Notes: generated from the sequence alone by a model not told the origin. Positions 7,766 to 16,222 are shown, counted from the stretch's first letter. The stretch is 35,789 bases of DNA from an uncultured Collinsella sp. (GCA_958447915.1 CAUDCB010000005.1:1-35789), one strand, 5' to 3'. Numbers and translations: made by a program.

Positions 7766-9394
7766 CTACAGTGAGTCGATAAAGCGCTGCTGGGCGGCGC
7801 GGCCGGCTTCGTCCCATTTAAAGACGCCGGCGTTGTCGAGCACGTGGCCAAACACCACGCCGACCTCCTCGTGCAGGATATCGATGGCGTTGTCCGCCGT
7901 AAGCTCGTCGGCACGGCGAGCGTAGACGTCTTCCGCCCATGCGGCGTGGCTGCGGCAAAGGTCGTCGCTCTCGAGAGCGCCGGCAAGATCGTAGCTGGCA
8001 TCGGCTTTGGCCGCCAGCAGGTGCTCGCGGACAGCGCCGAGCTCGGGAACCAAGCGCGGCGGCAGGATGGCCAGGCCCATGACCTCAATCAGGCCGATGT
8101 TCTCCTTTTTAATATGGTGATACTCGGCATGCGGGTGGAACACGCCCAGCGGATGCTCGTCGGTCGTGATGTTGCAGCGAAGCGCCAGGTAGGCCTCGTA
8201 GATTTCGCCGCCGGCATTGCCGCGGGAGTCGACGCGGCGGATGACGGGCGTCACCGTGTTGTGCGCCACGCCATCGGCTGTGCGCGCGATGACGCCCACC
8301 GACTCATCGGTCCACTCGCGCCAGGCGAGGATAATCTTCTCGGCAGCGTCGAGCAGCTGAGCGCGGTCATGCGAGCGCAGGCGCAGCACCGAGAGCGGCC
8401 ACTGCAGCACGGTACCGCTGACCTGGTTAAAACCGGGCACGCTAAACTGCGAGACCTCGGCGGCGTGCATCATGGGGAACTCGTGCGCGCCACCCTGGAA
8501 GTGGTCGTGCGACAAGATTGAGCCGCCTACGATGGGCAGGTCGGCGTTAGAGCCGATGAAGTAATGCGGGAACAGGTCCACAAAGTCGAGCAGGCAGGTC
8601 AGACCCTTGCGGTCGACGTGCATCGGACGATGCTCGGAGCTCATGGCAATGCAGTGCTCGTTAAAGTACGCGTACGGGCTGTACTGGAAGCCCCAGCGCT
8701 CGCCATTAAGCTGAATGGGAATAACGCGCAGGTTCTGACGGGCGGGATGAGCGCCTCCGTCGGCTGCGGCGGAGCGTCCGGGATACCCCTCGTTTTCGAT
8801 GCAGAGCTGGCAGGCGGGATACTTCTCGCCCGTGTTCTTGACTGCACCTGCCGCGGCGATATCGCGCGGGTCCTTTTCGGGCTTTGACAGGTTGATGGTG
8901 ATCTCCAGGTCACCCCAGTTGGTGGAAGTGCTCCATTTGATGTTGCGCGCGATAGCGGCGCGGCGCACGTAACCGGCGTCACAGCACAGGCCGTAGAACC
9001 AGTCGGTCGCGGCGCGGGGCTCGTTGACGCCCATACGTCCGTTGAACTCCTCGTTTACAGCCGAAGGCCTCGGCATGAGCACGCCCATGATGCACATGGC
9101 GATGCGGTCGCGGCCCGACGCCGTGTCCTCGGCGGCGCCGTTGGTAATGGCAGCCTCGGCAAGCGCGGCAAGCGTGCCCTCCAGGTCAAAGTTGGGGAGT
9201 GTATCGGGGTGCAAGAGCGAAATCTTCTCGGTCTTGAGTGCCCAAGCCATGTCGAGTGCGGGGCCCGTGGCGCCGATGCACTCCAAAATGGTGTTGTAGG
9301 CCCAGATGCGATCGTCCTGTCCGATCATCGATCGATGGATGGCATACTCAATCAGGCCCTGCGCGGCCTCGCGCACGTCAGTCATTACAGCCAT
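7766..9394 (-). CDS. galT: UDP-glucose--hexose-1-phosphate uridylyltransferase, class II GalT
   Basis: Transfers UMP from UDP-glucose to galactose-1-P, giving glucose-1-P and UDP-galactose (Leloir pathway). The 542-aa product belongs to the long class II family of Gram-positives, not the HIT-like E. coli type in layout. Recognisable segments are RVIPIQLNGERWGFQYSPYAYFNEHC, SEHRPMHVD, LPIVGGSILSHDHFQGG with the catalytic HDH, and RNTVTP-like VAHNTVTPVIRR. The first ATG (9392-9394) has AAGGGG 11 nt upstream; a second in-frame ATG at 9383-9385 overlaps the galK stop as TAATG. Either way galT is translationally coupled to galK. No galE is present in the window. Confidence 0.95.
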   Translation of the reverse strand: MAVMTDVREAAQGLIEYAIHRSMIGQDDRIWAYNTILECIGATGPALDMAWALKTEKISLLHPDTLPNFDLEGTLAALAEAAITNGAAEDTASGRDRIAMCIMGVLMPRPSAVNEEFNGRMGVNEPRAATDWFYGLCCDAGYVRRAAIARNIKWSTSTNWGDLEITINLSKPEKDPRDIAAAGAVKNTGEKYPACQLCIENEGYPGRSAAADGGAHPARQNLRVIPIQLNGERWGFQYSPYAYFNEHCIAMSSEHRPMHVDRKGLTCLLDFVDLFPHYFIGSNADLPIVGGSILSHDHFQGGAHEFPMMHAAEVSQFSVPGFNQVSGTVLQWPLSVLRLRSHDRAQLLDAAEKIILAWREWTDESVGVIARTADGVAHNTVTPVIRRVDSRGNAGGEIYEAYLALRCNITTDEHPLGVFHPHAEYHHIKKENIGLIEVMGLAILPPRLVPELGAVREHLLAAKADASYDLAGALESDDLCRSHAAWAEDVYARRADELTADNAIDILHEEVGVVFGHVLDNAGVFKWDEAGRAAQQRFIDSL

Positions 9395-10590
9395 GCCGCG
9401 TAAGCCCCCTTGTCAGAGATGGCGTAGTGACGGGCAGAGCCCTCGCCCAGCCAGCTGTTCATCTTGGCAATGAAGGTGTCGACCAGATCGAGCGGCACGA
9501 AGGCCTGGATGGTGCCACCAAAGCCGCCACCGTGGATACGGACGGCGCCGCGGCCGTCGAGCACGTGCTCGGCCAGCGCCAGGGCATACATGGAAGGCTG
9601 CTCGGAACCCAGCTTGGCAACAACATTCTGCAGGTACATGGCGGAGCTGGCGCCGGACTCGCGCGTCAGGACCAGGAACTGATCGATATCGCCGGCGTTA
9701 AGGGCCGCCCAACGCTTATCGACCAGGCCATTCTCGTACCAGTAGTGAACGGCGCGCAGGCAGGCACGGTCGCCCAGCTTGGCACGCAGCTCGGGGAGTT
9801 TGGCGTCAAAGTCGGCAACATCGACCTCGCATAGGCGTGCCTTGCCAAACTCGGCAGCGACGTCCTGCATCTCGCGCGGAACGGCGGCGTAGTCGTCGGT
9901 AGCTGCCACATGGTCGGCGCCAACTTTAACGAGCACGAGCGCATAGCCGTGATCCTCAAAGTTGAGCTCGAGCTTTTGGGTCTTAGGCTGGGCTTGATCC
10001 TCAAAGTCCATGTAGGCGAGGCCGCCCAGGCACACGGCGGCTTGGTCCATCAGACCGCAGGGCTTGCCGTAGTAGTTGTTCTCGGTGCGCTGGCTCATCT
10101 GAGCGAGCGTGACGGGTTCAATGGCGGGCGCGCCCCAGAGCGTCTCCATGGCACGGCCGTACGCGGCCTCGACGGCGGCAGAGCTGGAAAGGCCACCGCC
10201 CGAGGGGACGGAGCAGGTGAAGGCGAAGTCGAAGCCCTTGGGCTCAACACCAAGCGCTGCGACCTCGTGGGCCATGCCGCGGACGAGGCTCGCGGACATG
10301 CCCTTCTCGGACTCCTGAACATCCAGTGTGTCGAGCGTGACCTCAAACGTAGGATAGCCCTCGTCGGCGACGCGGACCTTGTTGGAGTCGGTTGCCACGG
10401 CGATGCCGTCGACAGCGACATCGAGCGAGCCGGCGATAACGTGGCCGCCCTCGTGGTCGGTGTGGTTGCCGCTGATCTCGGAACGCCCGGGCGCGTGCAC
10501 GTAGAGCACCTGGCGGACGCCGATGGGGCCAAACTCCTCCTCAAACAGCTTAGTGAGCGTGGCGAATGTCTTTTCGTCGGGCGTGGTCAT
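9385..10590 (-). CDS. galK: galactokinase
   Basis: A GHMP kinase that phosphorylates alpha-D-galactose to galactose-1-P with ATP. The 401-aa product has the galactokinase signature region APGRSEISGNHTDHEGGH (near residue 38, a variant of GRVNLIGEHTDY), the ATP loop CSVPSGGGLSSSAAVE and the third motif RIHGGGFGGTIQAFVP near the C-terminus. The ATG at 10588-10590 follows AAAGGAC; the open frame to 10677 crosses the operator and promoter and is not coding. First gene of the galK-galT operon, controlled from the operator-rich interval shared with the GalR-like gene. Confidence 0.95.
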   Translation of the reverse strand: MTTPDEKTFATLTKLFEEEFGPIGVRQVLYVHAPGRSEISGNHTDHEGGHVIAGSLDVAVDGIAVATDSNKVRVADEGYPTFEVTLDTLDVQESEKGMSASLVRGMAHEVAALGVEPKGFDFAFTCSVPSGGGLSSSAAVEAAYGRAMETLWGAPAIEPVTLAQMSQRTENNYYGKPCGLMDQAAVCLGGLAYMDFEDQAQPKTQKLELNFEDHGYALVLVKVGADHVAATDDYAAVPREMQDVAAEFGKARLCEVDVADFDAKLPELRAKLGDRACLRAVHYWYENGLVDKRWAALNAGDIDQFLVLTRESGASSAMYLQNVVAKLGSEQPSMYALALAEHVLDGRGAVRIHGGGFGGTIQAFVPLDLVDTFIAKMNSWLGEGSARHYAISDKGAYAAWL

Positions 10591-10630
10591 GGGAGTCCTT
10601 TCTTTGGCGCGCACGGGTGAGTTTTGCGTC

Positions 10631-10648
10631 GTTATGAGTACGTTAACA
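10631..10648. promoter_or_regulatory. gal operator A
   Basis: GTTATGAGTACGTTAACA, containing a LacI/GalR-type CG-centred core GTACGTTAAC. It is a perfect 18-bp reverse complement of operator B and lies about 21-38 nt downstream of the predicted galK transcription start. Confidence 0.75.
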
Positions 10649-10675
10649 ATTTGAAGCGGCATAAACCAAGTGTTC

Positions 10676-10704
10676 ACAATACCGCACGTTACAGGCTATG
10701 TTAA
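10676..10704 (-). promoter_or_regulatory. galK promoter
   Basis: On the minus strand TTAACA (plus 10699-10704) serves as -35 and TATTGT (plus 10676-10681) as -10, with exactly 17 nt between. The -35 lies inside operator B and operator A lies just downstream of the start, so a repressor bound at both could block or loop out the promoter. Confidence 0.6.
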
Positions 10705-10716
10705 CGTACTCATAAC
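10699..10716. promoter_or_regulatory. gal operator B
   Basis: TGTTAACGTACTCATAAC, exact reverse complement of operator A; the CG centres are 64 bp apart. It overlaps the -35 of the galK promoter. Confidence 0.75.
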
Positions 10717-10822
10717 ACAACGCTTATCACTTTTTGAGAATCTGGTAATCGGTAGAAATTCAGCCGTGAACGGTATTGCCGTATGGACTTATAGAGCAGA
10801 AGAGTTGCGGATTGAAAAAGTA

Positions 10823-10835
10823 GAGTACGTTAACA
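10823..10835. promoter_or_regulatory. gal operator C
   Basis: GAGTACGTTAACA, third copy of the 13-bp core shared with operators A and B. It lies 123 bp from B and downstream of a TATAGA -10-like hexamer (10790-10795) for the regulator gene, suggesting autoregulation. Confidence 0.65.
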
Positions 10836-10928
10836 TGCGTCCGACGATAGCGGGTCTCGGCGCGGGGTGTGTTTCTGCCCGGGCTGGCATTCACGCTATT
10901 CAGATCTCGCAAGGGTGAAGGTGATCCT

Positions 10929-11960
10929 GTGGCAAGGCGTCCGTCCAACGATACAGGTACGCGTCCGGTTTCCATGGCCGACGTCGCCCGCGCTGCCGGT
11001 GTTTCGCAGCAGACGGTTTCGCGCGTTGCCAACGGCCTCCCTAACGTCAACGAGCAGACGCGCCAGCGCGTGCAGGCCGCTATGCAAGAGCTCGGCTTTC
11101 GTCCGAGTTATGCCGGTCGCTCGCTGCGCGATGGCCGTTACCATTCGGTCGGCCTGTGCATCAACGATGTCACCAAGTTTGGCAACCTCTCAATGATCGA
11201 CGGCATCGCCAGCGCTGCTCGCGAGCATAATTGTGCCATCACGCTGGTCGAGATGTCCAAGACCGAGGAATTCTCGCTTGCCGAGGCAACGCGTCGTATG
11301 GCTGCGCTGCCCGTGGACGGCATCATCATCGGCATGAGCCGTATGGCGCCCGATTTTGAGACGTTTGATCCACTGCCGGGCATTGGCACGGTCATCGTTA
11401 CCATGTACGCGCATCCGCGCGTGACCACGGTCGATTCCGACCATTACGGCTGCTCGTTATTGCTTATGGATCACCTGTTTGAGCTGGGGCACGAGCAGAT
11501 TCGCTATATTGGCGGCCCGTCCTTCTCGGTCGACGAGCAATTTCGTCGCGCCGGTTGGCAGGATGCGCTCGAGCGTAAACACATCGAGCCGGCAGAGCCG
11601 CTCGAGGGCGACTGGTCTGCCAACAGCGGCTACGAGGCCGGCAGATATCTGGCCGAGCACGATCGCACCATGACAGCGATTTATGCGGCAAACGACCAGA
11701 TGGCAAACGGGGCCATCGCCGCGCTGCGCGATAGTGGCCTGCGCGTGCCCGAGGATGTGAGCGTAGTGGGCGTCGACGATTCACTCGATGATTTTGTGGC
11801 ACACAACGAGCTCACGACCGTGCGATTCGATCTACATCAGCGCGGACGCGAGGTGTTTGAGCATGCGGTTCCCGAGGCGGGTACGGCGGGCAAAACTGTT
11901 GCCATTCGTATTCCCGGTCAGCTCATCGTTCGACATAGTACGGCGGCACCGCGTGCATAG
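10929..11960 (+). CDS. LacI/GalR-family regulator of the gal genes
   Basis: A 343-aa repressor-type protein: HTH and hinge PVSMADVARAAGVSQQTVSRVANGLPNVNEQTRQ (about residues 13-50), then a sugar-binding domain with SVGLCINDV, VDGIIIGMSRM, RRAGWQDAL and the terminal VSVVGVDDSLDDFVAHNELTTVRFD. I place the start at GTG 10929, preceded by GAAGGTGA; the ATG at the HTH methionine is an alternative, and the upstream ATG at 10869 gives a non-LacI-like extension. It is divergent from galK, with three copies of one operator core between them, so galactose-responsive control of galKT and itself is a strong inference. Confidence 0.88.
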   Translation: MARRPSNDTGTRPVSMADVARAAGVSQQTVSRVANGLPNVNEQTRQRVQAAMQELGFRPSYAGRSLRDGRYHSVGLCINDVTKFGNLSMIDGIASAAREHNCAITLVEMSKTEEFSLAEATRRMAALPVDGIIIGMSRMAPDFETFDPLPGIGTVIVTMYAHPRVTTVDSDHYGCSLLLMDHLFELGHEQIRYIGGPSFSVDEQFRRAGWQDALERKHIEPAEPLEGDWSANSGYEAGRYLAEHDRTMTAIYAANDQMANGAIAALRDSGLRVPEDVSVVGVDDSLDDFVAHNELTTVRFDLHQRGREVFEHAVPEAGTAGKTVAIRIPGQLIVRHSTAAPRA

Positions 11961-12043
11961 TTTCTGCAGGTCAACGGTGATATGTTGAACATCAATAACA
12001 ATCGGTAAGGATGTCGGTAGATAGCTGTTGGGATGTAGCCGAG

Positions 12044-12052
12044 TGCTATGAT
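12044..12052 (+). promoter_or_regulatory. extended -10 promoter of fprA
   Basis: TGC TATGAT forms an extended -10 element. The start would fall near 12059, leaving a 5' leader of about 30 nt with AGGAGG at 12075-12080. Confidence 0.55.
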
Positions 12053-12089
12053 AGACGGGCTCTTTTGTCTATCTAGGAGGCTTTGCCTG

Positions 12090-13250
12090 ATGGAGATCAC
12101 CAAGGATATCCGCTACGTTGGCGTCGACGATCACGACATTGACCTGTTCGAGGGCCAGTACGATGTGTCCGAGAACGGTATGGCATACAACAGCTACGTT
12201 ATCTTGGGCGAAAAGATCGCTGTCGCCGATTCAGTCGACGGCGGTTTTGTTGACGAGTGGCTCGGCAACATCGAGGCCGTGCTCGATGGCCGTACGCCCG
12301 ATTACCTGGTCGTTCATCATATGGAGCCCGACCACTCCGCTGGCATCGCCGCCTTTATGGAGCGCTATCCCCAGGCCCAGATCGTGGCCAGCATGGGCGC
12401 CTTCCGCATGATGGTCAACTTCTTTGGCACCGATTTCCCCGAGCGCAAGATGGTCGTCAAAGAGGGCGACGTGCTCGACCTGGGTGGCCACAGCCTAACG
12501 TTTGTCGGCGCCCCCAACGTGCACTGGCCCGAGGTGCTCTTCTCCTATGAGGCTACCGACAAGGTACTCTTTAGTGCCGACGGCTTTGGCAAGTTTGGCG
12601 CTAACGACATCGAGGATCCGGAGGGCTGGGCCTGCGAGGCGCGTCGTTACTACTTTGGTATCGTGGGCAAGTTCGGCAAGTTCGTGCAGGCCGTGCTTAA
12701 GAAGGCCGCCAATCTGGACATCCAGATCATTTGCCCGCTTCACGGCCCCGTGCTGACCGAGAACCTGGGCTATTACCTTGACACCTACAACACCTGGTCG
12801 AGCTACCAGCCCGAGGACGAGGGCATTACGATTGCCTATGCAAGCGTGTATGGCCATCTGAAGGCTGCCGTTGAGGAGCTTGCATCTGCGCTCGAGGCCC
12901 GCGGCCAGAAGGTTTCCGTCTTTGACCTGACTCGCGACGACATGGCCGAGGCCGTTGAGGATGCGTTCCGCTATGACCGACTGGTACTCGCTTCCATCAC
13001 CTATCAGGGCGAGATTTTCCCGTTCATGAGTACCTTCATCCATACGCTCGCCGAGCATGCCTACCAGAACCGCACGGTGGCGCTTGTCGAGGCCGGTTCC
13101 TGGGCGCCCGCCGCTGCCAAGGTTATGACCAAGGAGCTCGAGGGCATGAAGGACATCACCCTGACGCAGAACAAGGTGACCGTGCTAGGTTCGCTCAGCG
13201 ACGCCTCGCGCGCCCAGATTGAAGCCCTCGCCGACGAGCTGTCCAAGTAG
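12090..13250 (+). CDS. fprA: flavodiiron protein (FprA, A-type flavoprotein)
   Basis: A cytoplasmic oxygen/NO reductase that protects anaerobes. The 386-aa product has an N-terminal metallo-beta-lactamase domain with the di-iron ligand motif HHMEPDH (His77, Glu79, Asp81, His82), APNVHWPEVLFSY with a further His, SADGFGKFG and the LHGPVL histidine. It continues into a C-terminal flavodoxin domain whose FMN phosphate loop is YASVYGHLKAA (about residue 250). Length equals the class A minimal form, without rubredoxin fusion, so an external rubredoxin or similar donor is needed; none is seen here. ATG at 12090 follows AGGAGG. Monocistronic between its own promoter and terminator. Confidence 0.93.
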   Translation: MEITKDIRYVGVDDHDIDLFEGQYDVSENGMAYNSYVILGEKIAVADSVDGGFVDEWLGNIEAVLDGRTPDYLVVHHMEPDHSAGIAAFMERYPQAQIVASMGAFRMMVNFFGTDFPERKMVVKEGDVLDLGGHSLTFVGAPNVHWPEVLFSYEATDKVLFSADGFGKFGANDIEDPEGWACEARRYYFGIVGKFGKFVQAVLKKAANLDIQIICPLHGPVLTENLGYYLDTYNTWSSYQPEDEGITIAYASVYGHLKAAVEELASALEARGQKVSVFDLTRDDMAEAVEDAFRYDRLVLASITYQGEIFPFMSTFIHTLAEHAYQNRTVALVEAGSWAPAAAKVMTKELEGMKDITLTQNKVTVLGSLSDASRAQIEALADELSK

Positions 13251-13282
13251 CGACACGTTCACTTTTGACGCTCAACCACCAC

Positions 13283-13326
13283 AACCACCGCAAAGGGGAC
13301 AGGCACCCTTGCGGTGGTTTTTGTTT
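13283..13326 (+). terminator. fprA terminator with GGGGACAGGCACCC loop
   Basis: Perfect 11-bp stem AACCACCGCAA / TTGCGGTGGTT (13283-13293 / 13309-13319), loop aggggacaggcaccc, then TTTTTGTTT. The T-tract runs into the stop codon of the convergent DeoR gene. Confidence 0.85.
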
Positions 13327-14128
13327 AAGCGCCGGCGATGAGGAGATTTGGGCGGGCGTTGTCGGCGGTCTCGGCGATTGAGGTAGCAACGGCATGATCG
13401 GGGTCGCGGTCCATCACGATGGTGTCGACATCTGCCAGCTCGGCAAAGCGGTACATGCCGCGTCCGTTAACCTTGCTGGCGTCCATGAGGGCGACGCTTT
13501 GATGGGCTGCGGCGATCATGGCCGTTTTGGTCTCGGCCATCTGCGGAAAGTCGGTCGTAAAGCCGCAGCCGGGAACAAAAGCGCCGGGGCACATGACGGC
13601 AAGATCGGCATGGACCATTTGGAGCGCCTGCATAGTGAGCGGTCCATACAGATAACGATGGCCTTTGCGCAGCGCCCCGCCCAGCATGACGACATCGACC
13701 GAGGGCATGCTCTCGTCGATGTAATCGGCAATGGTAATGTCGGCGGTAATGACGGTGATGCCATCGCGCTGGTCGAGGAGCCGGACAAACTCGAGAGCGG
13801 TGGTGCCCGAGTCGACGAGCAGGGTGTCACCATTGCCGACGAGTTCAATGGCGCTTTGTGCGATGGCCTGCTTGGCGGCGACATTGACGTTGATGCGGCG
13901 ATCCTGGGTGGATACGGTCAGTCGTTTCTGGAGCGACACAGCGCCGCCGTGCGTGCGGCGCAGCTTGCCGGACTCGGCGAGCGCATCCAGGTCGGTGCGG
14001 GCGGTAACGGAGGACACGCCAAAGGTCTGGGCGATTTCTGCCACCTGCACCGAGGCGTTATGTTCAAGCATCTCCATGATGGCGGCACGACGCTCATCGG
14101 CGAAAGCTCGGGTTGTTGCATGGGCCAT
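13325..14128 (-). CDS. DeoR-family transcriptional regulator
   Basis: A 267-aa sugar-phosphate-responsive repressor type. The N-terminal winged HTH reads ERRAAIMEMLEHNASVQVAEIAQTFGVS with the DeoR recognition segment VTARTDLDALAESGKLRRTHGGAV (about residues 40-63). The DeoRC sensor domain follows: NGDTLLVDSGTTALEF and ITADITIADYI. Start ATG at 14126-14128 is preceded by GGAG. Divergent from the class II aldolase gene 335 bp away, so control of that aldolase by a phosphorylated sugar is likely (inference). LacR of tagatose pathways is also DeoR-type. Confidence 0.9.
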   Translation of the reverse strand: MAHATTRAFADERRAAIMEMLEHNASVQVAEIAQTFGVSSVTARTDLDALAESGKLRRTHGGAVSLQKRLTVSTQDRRINVNVAAKQAIAQSAIELVGNGDTLLVDSGTTALEFVRLLDQRDGITVITADITIADYIDESMPSVDVVMLGGALRKGHRYLYGPLTMQALQMVHADLAVMCPGAFVPGCGFTTDFPQMAETKTAMIAAAHQSVALMDASKVNGRGMYRFAELADVDTIVMDRDPDHAVATSIAETADNARPNLLIAGA

Positions 14129-14463
14129 ATCCGCTCCATCATCGTCTGAAATTTGCAGGAATTGTGTTGAGTCTATTTTCGTTCATTTTCTTTTTAAGTA
14201 AGAAAACACCTTTCGATTACTTATCTTTTCTATAAAAGAAAGATGATTCGCTTGAAAACTTCAATGTCGTATAGAGGAATCCGGTGCGAATCTCTTCCGT
14301 TTGCTTTTCAAAAACAAGCGTCTTGACCTGTGCGCCGCTGATATCTCATACGTGTGACGCCGTCAATTTTCATACAATGGTCGTAGCAAAACGCAAGGTA
14401 AAACGCCTTGTGAACAACTACGCCCGATGTCCAGATGCGGGCGAGGGAGAGGAGCAAACGCTC
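14129..14463. promoter_or_regulatory. divergent regulatory interval between DeoR gene and aldolase gene
   Basis: 335 bp without a gene. AT-rich repeats near the DeoR side (TTTCGTTCATTTTC about 14176-14189, TTTCGATTACTTATC about 14212-14226, and the palindrome TCTTTTCTATAAAAGA around 14225-14240) resemble DeoR operator half-sites and include a TATAAA -10-like box. Toward the aldolase, TTGACC (14323-14328) and TACAAT (14373-14378) are promoter-like but not correctly spaced. The stretch 14284-14463 is open in frame with the aldolase but has no ribosome site. Confidence 0.4.
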
Positions 14464-15321
14464 ATGGCACTTGTTACCACCGAAAAGATGCTCAAGGACG
14501 CTCAGGCCGGCCACTACGCCGTCGGCGCGTTCAACGTCGAGAACCTCGAGTTTGTTATGGCCGTTCTGGCCGCTGCCGAGGAGACCAAGTCCCCCGTCAT
14601 CATGCAGACCACCCCGGGCACCATCAAGACCGCTGGTCTGGACTACTTCTACGGCATGGTCAAGGCTGCCGCCGAGCGCGCTTCCGTGCCCGTCGCTCTG
14701 CACCTCGATCACGGCGATGGCTATGACCGCTGCATGCAGGCTTTCCGCACCGGCTACACTTCTGTCATGATTGACGGCTCGCACGAGTCCTTCGAGGACA
14801 ACATTGCCCTGACCAAGTCCGTCGCCGACGCTGGCCGCGCCATGGGCGTGCCCGTCGAGGCCGAGCTCGGCAAGGTTGGCGGCAAGGAGGACGACGGTCC
14901 CGCGGTTGAGGGCGAGAGCCCCTACACCGATCCTGCCGAGGCCAAGGAGTTCGTCGAGCGCACCGGCTGCACCTCGCTGGCCATTGGCGTTGGCACCAGC
15001 CACGGCGTGTACACGAGCGATCCGCACATCGAGCAGTCCGTGGTCAAGGCCATCCGCGACGCCGTCGACGTGCCGCTGGTTCTGCACGGCACCTCCGGTG
15101 TGCCCGATGAGCAGGTTGCCGAGGCCGTGAAGAACGGCATCTGCAAGGTCAACTACGCCACCGAGCTGCGTCAGGCCTACACCAAGGGCTTCATGGCCTA
15201 CATGGCCGAGAACCCCGCCTGCTTCGATCCCAAGAAGCCGGCCAAGGAGGGCATGCGTGAGATCACCGAGCTGGTTAAGATTCGCATGACCAACCTCAAC
15301 TCTGTGGGCAAAGCAGAGTAA
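14464..15321 (+). CDS. class II fructose/tagatose-bisphosphate aldolase
   Basis: A zinc-dependent aldolase splitting a ketohexose-1,6-bisphosphate into DHAP and glyceraldehyde-3-P. The 285-aa product shows the catalytic/zinc motif HLDHGDGYDR (Asp82, zinc ligand His83), IDGSHESFEDN, EAELGKVGGKEDD, zinc ligand His180 in GTSHGVY and His208 in LHGTSGVPDE. The His83/180/208 and Asp82 numbering coincides with the KbaY/GatY tagatose-bisphosphate aldolases as I recall them, while FbaA enzymes are nearly the same, so substrate preference is open. The nearby LacC-like kinase and DeoR regulator favour a tagatose role; being the only aldolase seen, it could serve glycolysis. ATG at 14464 follows GAGAGGAG. 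Confidence 0.9.
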   Translation: MALVTTEKMLKDAQAGHYAVGAFNVENLEFVMAVLAAAEETKSPVIMQTTPGTIKTAGLDYFYGMVKAAAERASVPVALHLDHGDGYDRCMQAFRTGYTSVMIDGSHESFEDNIALTKSVADAGRAMGVPVEAELGKVGGKEDDGPAVEGESPYTDPAEAKEFVERTGCTSLAIGVGTSHGVYTSDPHIEQSVVKAIRDAVDVPLVLHGTSGVPDEQVAEAVKNGICKVNYATELRQAYTKGFMAYMAENPACFDPKKPAKEGMREITELVKIRMTNLNSVGKAE

Positions 15322-15354
15322 CAGCAAGGGTACTCCGACTCGCTACATATCCCG

Positions 15355-15479
15355 GGGAGGGACGAGGACTTAGTTCCCCAATCGTCCTCGGGCATGCAAA
15401 AAGCCTCGCTGCGCACTTCGTGCGGCGAGGCTTTTTGCCCCCTGCGGAAAGATTGGGGAACTAAGCCCTCGTCCCTCCC
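15355..15479. repeat. 125-bp nested palindrome around a bidirectional terminator
   Basis: 29-nt outer arms 15355-15383 and 15451-15479 match at 28 of 29 positions, and the single difference is a G-U-compatible pair. Nested inside is the terminator hairpin 15396-15438. The element separates the convergent aldolase and HAD genes. Such long arms are not needed for termination. Confidence 0.85.
15396..15438. terminator. bidirectional terminator between aldolase and HAD genes
   Basis: Perfect 14-bp stem GCAAAAAGCCTCGC / GCGAGGCTTTTTGC with an inner CGCAC/GTGCG stem and TTC loop. A5 and T5 tracts at the stem base make it work in both directions, as expected for convergent genes. Confidence 0.85.
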
Positions 15480-15542
15480 AGGTTGACTTACTCGAGGTCG
15501 TCGCCCTTGTGGCGTTAGGGCTGAAAGGGTGGGGCGCGGGGG

Positions 15543-16166
15543 TTACTTGGTTGTTAGGGTTAACAGGTCGTTGGGGGTTTTGAGGTTGTAGGTGGCGTTT
15601 GGGATGTCTTGGTGTGATCCCCATGCCGCTCTGGCAAAACTGACCCCTGCCGAAGTTGCGCATTGTTCGTCGTAGACGGTGTCGCCAACGTAGACGACGT
15701 TGCCAGGATTCGCGCCCGTACGCCGGAGATATTCGAGCATGGGTGCGGGTGCGGGTTTATGTTCGGTTGTGTCTTCGACAAGGATGATGTGCTCAAAATA
15801 CTTATCGAAACCAAGGGGTGCAATTTCTTTTGTGTATTCGTCGCGCGCACGTGAGGAGACGATGCCAAGTTTGCAGCCGCTATCGGCGAGTGTTGCGATG
15901 ACTTCAAGCAAACCTGGAAACACGCTGATGGTGCTTTTAAAGCTGGCGGCAACTTGGCACCAGCGATCCAACGTTGCCTGCGAGTAGATTCCAAGTTTCT
16001 CAAGGGCATCCTTGCCGGGTATGCCGAGGGCAAATTCAAGCTCGTGTCGGGGGAGCGTTTTGCCGGTCTCTTCTTGGACAATCTGGACAAGCGATGATAG
16101 AACGCTTTCTTCTGTATCTGCCAATGTCCCATCAACGTCAAATACGATATGGTCAAAGTGCTTCAT
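15543..16166 (-). CDS. HAD-superfamily hydrolase (phosphoglycolate-phosphatase-like)
   Basis: A 207-aa haloacid-dehalogenase-fold phosphatase. Motif I is DHIVFDVDGTLAD near residues 5-16 (nucleophile Asp and acid/base Asp), motif II is GIVSSRARDE near 110, motif III is Lys in EHKPAPAPM, and motif IV is VVYVGDTVYDEQCA. The small alpha-helical cap between motifs I and II is the subfamily I type of Gph/PGMB-like enzymes. Substrate is not evident. ATG 16164-16166 has GAGAGGAG upstream. It follows the AraC gene after 56 nt and is probably cotranscribed. The DNA is less GC-rich than neighbours, a possible sign of later acquisition. Confidence 0.88.
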   Translation of the reverse strand: MKHFDHIVFDVDGTLADTEESVLSSLVQIVQEETGKTLPRHELEFALGIPGKDALEKLGIYSQATLDRWCQVAASFKSTISVFPGLLEVIATLADSGCKLGIVSSRARDEYTKEIAPLGFDKYFEHIILVEDTTEHKPAPAPMLEYLRRTGANPGNVVYVGDTVYDEQCATSAGVSFARAAWGSHQDIPNATYNLKTPNDLLTLTTK

Positions 16167-16222
16167 ATGATTGCTCCTCTCTGTTGTTTGCCTGCAAGTT
16201 TGATGCGGTGACAGAAGAAAGG

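Noticed and set aside
15355..15479. Insertion sequence remnant
   Set aside because: No transposase fragment and no visible target duplication; only the palindrome itself can be supported.
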